Assembly: GCA_018714665.1 (NCBI GenBank)
Contig: DVNA01000055.1
Coordinates: forward strand, 1-19,491
Source of the DNA: Candidatus Gallibacteroides avistercoris
Lineage (GTDB): Bacteria > Bacteroidota > Bacteroidia > Bacteroidales > CHK158-818
Length of the DNA stretch: 19,491 bases
Reading direction: 5' to 3'
The position numbers and the translations under genes are program-made. Shown piece after piece: positions 16,086-19,491 of the stretch. How positions within the stretch are numbered: position 1 is the first letter of the stretch; each line of letters opens with the position of its first letter. Below the pieces are notes generated by a model. That model searched no databases, had not been told where the DNA came from, and was given only the letters and a program-made list of their open reading frames with translations.

Positions 16086-16493
16086 TTACAGATACATCTG
16101 CTGTTTCGGCGTTTGTACCTTTCCAGCCTCTATCTTACTGACAGATTGAAGTTTTCCTTTTTTAAATTCCAACTTATAATACGAGGTTGTCTTCCATTTC
16201 TCCAAATTCTCGCTCTCTCCCCTTCTCTCCTTTACCAAAATTACACCATCAAACCAATCGGCAGGCATCACACCTTTTTCTCCAATCGGCAAATCCTCCT
16301 TTTTAAAGGAGCTATTTTTATCAAACGGCACCCCTGTCAGTTGCTCCAACTCTTTATATTGCTCTCCCCGGGGGAATTTTTCTTTTTTTGCCGATTCATC
16401 TGATAAGGCATAAAAATAGATATCCCCTAAATACAACTTATCATCCATCAATATCCACAACGGCTGGTATTTCTGGCCCAACGGAGACACCAT
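16086..16493 (-). CDS. Unknown protein, probably the C-terminal half of a frameshifted gene
   Basis: The product is 135 residues from ATG 16493. The same frame stays open and protein-like for about a dozen codons upstream of that ATG (reading YPQIEIDYPVGK), back to a stop that overlaps the end of the neighbouring 81-codon frame. That suggests the ATG is internal and the two frames were one gene of about 220 codons, now one base out of register. I do not recognise the family. Visible are PLWILMDDKLYLGDIYFY, a hydrophilic middle, PADWFDGVILV and a Lys-rich C-terminus with alternating beta-type residues (YYKLEFKKGKLQSV). No membrane helix is seen. It ends just before the bidirectional terminator. 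It could also be a separately translated protein. Confidence 0.5.
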   Translation of the reverse strand: MVSPLGQKYQPLWILMDDKLYLGDIYFYALSDESAKKEKFPRGEQYKELEQLTGVPFDKNSSFKKEDLPIGEKGVMPADWFDGVILVKERRGESENLEKWKTTSYYKLEFKKGKLQSVSKIEAGKVQTPKQQMYL

Positions 16494-16516
16494 CTTCCCA
16501 ACAGGATAGTCTATTT

Positions 16517-16762
16517 CTATCTGTGGATATTATAACCATTAAAAATCGCCTTGTAGTTATCGAAACTGGACAAAGGGCTCTTATTCATCAAAAAGACCCC
16601 GCCTTTCCAATACAGATAATCCACCTCCAAAGAGAGCACATCAAATACCTCTTCGGTACAAGTAGTGATGCCATTACGATTCCCATCTGATGCCATTACC
16701 TTTTCCGACATAAGCAAGGCAAAGCAAAACGATGCTACAAAAAATAAAGCCTTTTTCTTCAT
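16517..16762 (-). CDS. Unknown exported protein, probably the N-terminal half of a frameshifted gene
   Basis: The product is 81 residues, with a good signal peptide (MKKKALFFVASFCFALLMSE, probable cut after KVMA). The short mature part contains VDYLYWKGGVFLMNKSPLSS and ends abruptly at FNGYNIHR. The mature part is too short for a normal exported domain. The next frame on the same strand continues in protein-like sequence directly after it, so I read this as the 5' half of a broken gene covering 16086-16762. The shift must fall in a window of about 12 bases near 16520-16535, which contains no homopolymer or classical slippery heptamer. It lies 177 bases downstream of the DUF4369/NlpE-like lipoprotein gene in the same direction. 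I do not recognise the family. Confidence 0.5.
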   Translation of the reverse strand: MKKKALFFVASFCFALLMSEKVMASDGNRNGITTCTEEVFDVLSLEVDYLYWKGGVFLMNKSPLSSFDNYKAIFNGYNIHR

Positions 16763-16939
16763 AATACCTCTCTTTCTTTTTTAGTTTTATCGATATAATC
16801 CCTAATTCAAAGCTTTATCAACATCCACCAGAAGCAGCAATCTCACATCTTGACAAATCTCCCGCCACACACCATCATACTACAAAAATTAATCCGGTCT
16901 CAATTTTCAGATTTGTCTTTTCTTTTCAAACTCTCCCGT

Positions 16940-17974
16940 TTATTCAACATCCGTATTTTCTTTCCTAAGAATAAATCTATCCCCTATCTCTCCTTTAATC
17001 ACCTGTCTATCACCATCCAATATACGGAGTCTATTTTCCTCTATTTTGTAAAAAGTAGAATCATTCTTCTCACCAATAGTAATTAAGAAATTTCCTCTTA
17101 CCTGAAAAATTCCATCCGACTCAAACCGGCTATCCCGATCGATATAATCATATACCAAACTAAACGTCTTATCTTTTCTGATATCCAACGTAACATTTAT
17201 CCCCGGACAATCGGCTGCCGGAATGGTTCCTTTATAAGTACCCCAGTAATCCAGGGAATTTTCAGCATGATGCGAATCGTCAATTTGTTTGCCCCCGGCA
17301 TCAACCTCCCGTCTCAATTTATTCAAATAGTATGAATCGGTAAAGTTTGAATCAAATTTCGAAATGGCAAACCGTTTTTCATCTACCCCATGAATAGATG
17401 TTTGGTCATACACAAGAGCTGCGGCAGCATGACTTCTTCCTGCATCCTGTTTATATCTCATCAAAATACTAATTACAGAATTCCGCATCTTAGACAGCTC
17501 TTGCTGAACTCTCTCTCTTTGTTCCATTTCCCCATTGGCAGAAGCCACATACAAATCATTATATAAGCCTTGTACAATCTTTTGTTCCGGAATAGAAAGA
17601 AGATATCTTACATAATCCATATACTCTTCGTGCAGAGCAGCACCCAAGAATGTAGCTTTTCTCTCCAATGCGTCCACCTGCATCTTTATATCCTTGTTTT
17701 CTACAAGAAACTTTGAAAATATATAATTATCCCCCTTATTGTCATTAACAAAGATATAAACAAATCTGGGCTGGTCAACCCGACCCTTTACGACGAAACT
17801 CCCCTGATTGAAAGAGGTGCTGTCTATGATATTTTGATCCTCATCCATTACCTTCACCAAACCCTGTTCAAGTCCTTCTACGGTACCCGTTATGACAAAG
17901 CCCTCTTTTTTAGAGATAGAAGTACATGACACTGCCCACAATGCTATTACAGCAAATACATACGCTTTCAGCAT
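16940..17974 (-). CDS. Lipoprotein with DUF4369 and NlpE-like domains
   Basis: The product is 344 residues, with a lipoprotein signal and acylation site at Cys17 (ALWAVSC). Residues about 25-115 fit DUF4369 (VITGTVEGLEQGLVKVMDED, FVVKGRV, NYIFSKFLVENKDIKM), a domain usually found ahead of thioredoxin-like domains in Bacteroidota lipoproteins. A helical middle follows (about 115-240). The last 100 residues resemble the N-terminal domain of NlpE, the outer-membrane lipoprotein of copper and Cpx surface-stress signalling: YKGTIPAADCPGI, then LDIRKDKTFSLVYDY, DGIFQVRGNFLITI and YKIEENRLRILDGD. The family's PCADC motif is PAADC here (Ala253 and Cys256), so the CxxC pair is gone. No thioredoxin domain is present. 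It is probably a periplasm-facing lipoprotein with a structural or sensing role. The gene and its neighbours are AT-richer than the left of the window. Confidence 0.82.
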   Translation of the reverse strand: MLKAYVFAVIALWAVSCTSISKKEGFVITGTVEGLEQGLVKVMDEDQNIIDSTSFNQGSFVVKGRVDQPRFVYIFVNDNKGDNYIFSKFLVENKDIKMQVDALERKATFLGAALHEEYMDYVRYLLSIPEQKIVQGLYNDLYVASANGEMEQRERVQQELSKMRNSVISILMRYKQDAGRSHAAAALVYDQTSIHGVDEKRFAISKFDSNFTDSYYLNKLRREVDAGGKQIDDSHHAENSLDYWGTYKGTIPAADCPGINVTLDIRKDKTFSLVYDYIDRDSRFESDGIFQVRGNFLITIGEKNDSTFYKIEENRLRILDGDRQVIKGEIGDRFILRKENTDVE

Positions 17975-18025
17975 GAATAATATTTTACTTGATTAAGTTG
18001 AAAAGCAATCCCTCGTTTAATAATA

Positions 18026-18057
18026 CAAATAAAATAAAACAAATCAAAATAAACAAG
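18026..18057 (-). promoter_or_regulatory. Candidate promoter of the DUF4369/NlpE-like gene
   Basis: On the minus strand, CTTG (18057-18054), 20 bases, then TTTATTTG (18033-18026) is close to TTTG-N19-21-TAnnTTTG, about 50 bases before the ATG at 17974. The region is very AT-rich, so chance matches are likely. Confidence 0.3.
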
Positions 18058-18228
18058 CCCAATAAAGATTAAATGATTATCCATACGTTGCCCGTTCTAT
18101 AATTTTAACATTCTGAGAATGAATATATCATGTAGGGTTCCCATATATTTGAAGTTCTGCATATTTATCTTGCTAAGCATTTAAATCCATCATTATAAAT
18201 CTTCCGGCTTTCATGAAAGACCTCGCTG

Positions 18229-18678
18229 ATGAGAAATCCCGTGCGACTTATCAGAAAGGACAGCAGAAACATCGCGGGGCCATATATGCAGGTCATTCCG
18301 AAACAGAATACACAGACAATCATCGATGTTGTAAAGAAACACCTTGATCCATCATCCGTCGAACAGCCCCTGACGATTCCTCCTCCTTTCATAAGCCTGG
18401 AAAATATGTACAGAAAACAGCAGACGGAGATTCCGGACAAGAAGAACGTGGAGAAGATACTGCCGTGAGTACATATCGCCATCAGCAATGCCAAGAGATT
18501 CCTTCTGGATATGCACCACAGAATCAAGAACGGATATCTACAATATTATCTCAACGGATTCTGCTACAAGTTCAACAGGAAGTATTTCGGATAGAAACTC
18601 TTTGACAGGGTTATCCTGGCAGTTATCAGCCACAATATCGCTTCCAGGTCAAGAGTACAGATACAGACAGCCTGCTGA
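18229..18678 (+). pseudogene. Decayed C-terminal half of an IS1595/ISXO2-like transposase
   Basis: One plus-strand frame, read through two stops, matches the end of ISXO2-like DDE transposases as I remember them. It has a GPYMQVIPKQNTQTIIDVV segment (family: change to residues like MKVI...), then a region ending KNVEKILP-stop-VHIAISNAKR, where the family has PWVH. HHRIKNGYLQYYLNGFCYKF and NRKYFG-stop-KLFDRVILAV follow. The stops are TGA at 18466-18468, in place of the conserved Trp codon TGG, and TAG at 18592-18594, probably an old Glu codon. The frame ends at TGA 18676-18678. The N-terminal zinc ribbon and first catalytic part are not visible upstream, and I could not define terminal inverted repeats. 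It is a dead mobile-element relic between the lipoprotein gene and the regulator gene. Confidence 0.75.
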
Positions 18679-18691
18679 TAACCGGAATGTT

Positions 18692-18736
18692 ATAAATAAA
18701 AAGACGAAGCAAGTTTTGCTCCGTCTTTTTATTTAT
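18692..18736 (-). terminator. Terminator overlapping the stop of the regulator gene
   Basis: Arms 18692-18706 and 18722-18736 pair over 15 bp, then after one mismatch five more pairs (18708-18712 with 18716-18720) close a GTT loop. On the minus strand the second arm reads CGTCTTTTTATTTAT. The hairpin begins within the last codon of the minus-strand gene, an unusually tight arrangement. Confidence 0.82.
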
Positions 18737-19491
18737 TGGGCATCTGTCTTTCCTATTTGCATGACTTGATTTTCAAAATCATCTCTTTCAATTCTGGATT
18801 TATTCCTCATTTTTGTACGGTAATTATAGATTGTACTGATGGAGCAGCGTAGGAAACTTGCCATTTTGTTACTATCGACCAGCCCTAATCGGAGTAATGC
18901 ATAGATGCGTAATTCTTTATTCAACAGGTGCTCTGATTTAAGAGTGATTTTTTCGTCCTCATTCAATAATGCATTGAAGTCCTCTATAAAGGTGGGATAT
19001 AAGCTTAAAAAGATACTATCGAAATGTTTGTAGAGAGTTTCCAGTTCTTCATCAATCTGGCTGGTTGATTTCAATCGTTTGATCAGCATCTCATAATGGT
19101 GATTGATGGCTAATTTATAGAGTTGGTTCTGATAATTTTCCATTTTATTGATGTAACTGGAACATAAATCAAAAAATTGGGCAATGTATTTTTCCTTGAC
19201 GTTCCCAATCTCATGTAATTCTTCGTTTTTGCGGTTCAATTCTTCATTCATTAGATTCAGCCGGTTGTTCAATTCTTTGAGTTGTTCGTTACTTTGAGAC
19301 AGAGTTTCTTTGATACGAGAAATTTTCCGTATCTGTAAAACGATATAAATAGCCAGTAGAATCAGACAGAAGGAGATACAGCTGATGACTATCAGACTCG
19401 TCTGTAATTTGGTTTTCTGTTTGGTTGCTTCTTGCTTGTATTGGGCATTCAAGTATGTATAGAATTGATAAATCTGAGAAGTGCGGAAATG
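18733..19491 (-). CDS. DUF6377-type membrane regulator, N-terminus beyond window
   Basis: The frame is open to the window edge, so the start is missing; a TTG at 19452 is not a likely start because coding-like sequence (TSQIYQFYTYLNAQYKQE) continues upstream. About 252 residues are visible. In order: the end of a probable periplasmic helical repeat region; one membrane helix (SLIVISCISFCLILLAIYIV); a long coiled coil (SQSNEQLKELNNRLNLMNEE and on); and a cytoplasmic C-terminal part. The last part holds NKELRIYALLRLGLVDSNKM then FLRCSISTIYNYRTKMRNKS, which looks like a helix-turn-helix and matches Bacteroidota regulators of the DUF6377 kind. These are thought to join a periplasmic sensor to a DNA-binding output in one protein. 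Full-length members are usually above 500 residues. The target is unknown; the neighbour upstream lies outside the window. Confidence 0.82.
   Translation of the reverse strand, partial: HFRTSQIYQFYTYLNAQYKQEATKQKTKLQTSLIVISCISFCLILLAIYIVLQIRKISRIKETLSQSNEQLKELNNRLNLMNEELNRKNEELHEIGNVKEKYIAQFFDLCSSYINKMENYQNQLYKLAINHHYEMLIKRLKSTSQIDEELETLYKHFDSIFLSLYPTFIEDFNALLNEDEKITLKSEHLLNKELRIYALLRLGLVDSNKMASFLRCSISTIYNYRTKMRNKSRIERDDFENQVMQIGKTDAQ

Noticed and set aside
16517..16540. Programmed -1 frameshift joining the two halves of the exported-protein gene
   Set aside because: No X-XXY-YYZ slippery heptamer in frame and no downstream pseudoknot candidate that I could see; mutation or sequencing error is simpler.

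Overview
The window is a stretch of Bacteroidales chromosome (phylum Bacteroidota); I do not commit to a genus. The evidence is a pyrophosphate-dependent phosphofructokinase, a single-chain pyruvate:ferredoxin oxidoreductase, an outer-membrane barrel protein with an N-terminal carboxypeptidase-regulatory-like domain, a DUF4369 lipoprotein, a DUF6377-type membrane regulator, and several upstream sites fitting the Bacteroidota promoter pattern TTTG-N19-21-TAnnTTTG.

Left block (1-7915, all plus strand): the 3' part of pfp (cut by the window edge) with a terminator, a membrane-anchored GH25 lysozyme, a DUF4143-type AAA ATPase with its own consensus promoter, a small SHOCT/DUF4870 membrane protein, and the 1182-residue nifJ with a terminator. 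pfp and nifJ are central anaerobic energy-metabolism genes. The genes between them are surface or accessory functions.

Middle block (8068-12549, minus strand): an ECF sigma factor, its putative anti-sigma factor and a Spy/CpxP-like exported protein form one probable operon closed by a strong hairpin. After a 512-base gene-free gap comes an outer-membrane beta-barrel receptor with its own start region. Divergent from the sigma gene (12699-15997, plus strand) are a ZIP-family metal permease and a second TonB-dependent receptor. A 20-base dyad overlaps the proposed promoter of that receptor. The pair suggests a metal or metallophore uptake unit, but the substrate is inferred.

Right block (16008-19491) is visibly more AT-rich and looks accessory. 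A 23-bp perfect hairpin separates the second receptor from a convergent minus-strand group: a two-frame (probably frameshifted) exported protein and, upstream of it, a lipoprotein fusing DUF4369 to an NlpE-like domain that has lost one Cys of its CxxC. Beyond these lie the decayed C-terminal half of an IS1595/ISXO2-type transposase with two in-frame stops, and the C-terminal part of a DUF6377 regulator running off the window edge.

I found no CRISPR array, tRNA, rRNA or intact mobile element. No segment is clearly a new system. The best leads are the sigma/anti-sigma/Spy module, the ZIP-receptor pair with its dyad, and the degenerate NlpE fusion next to a broken gene.
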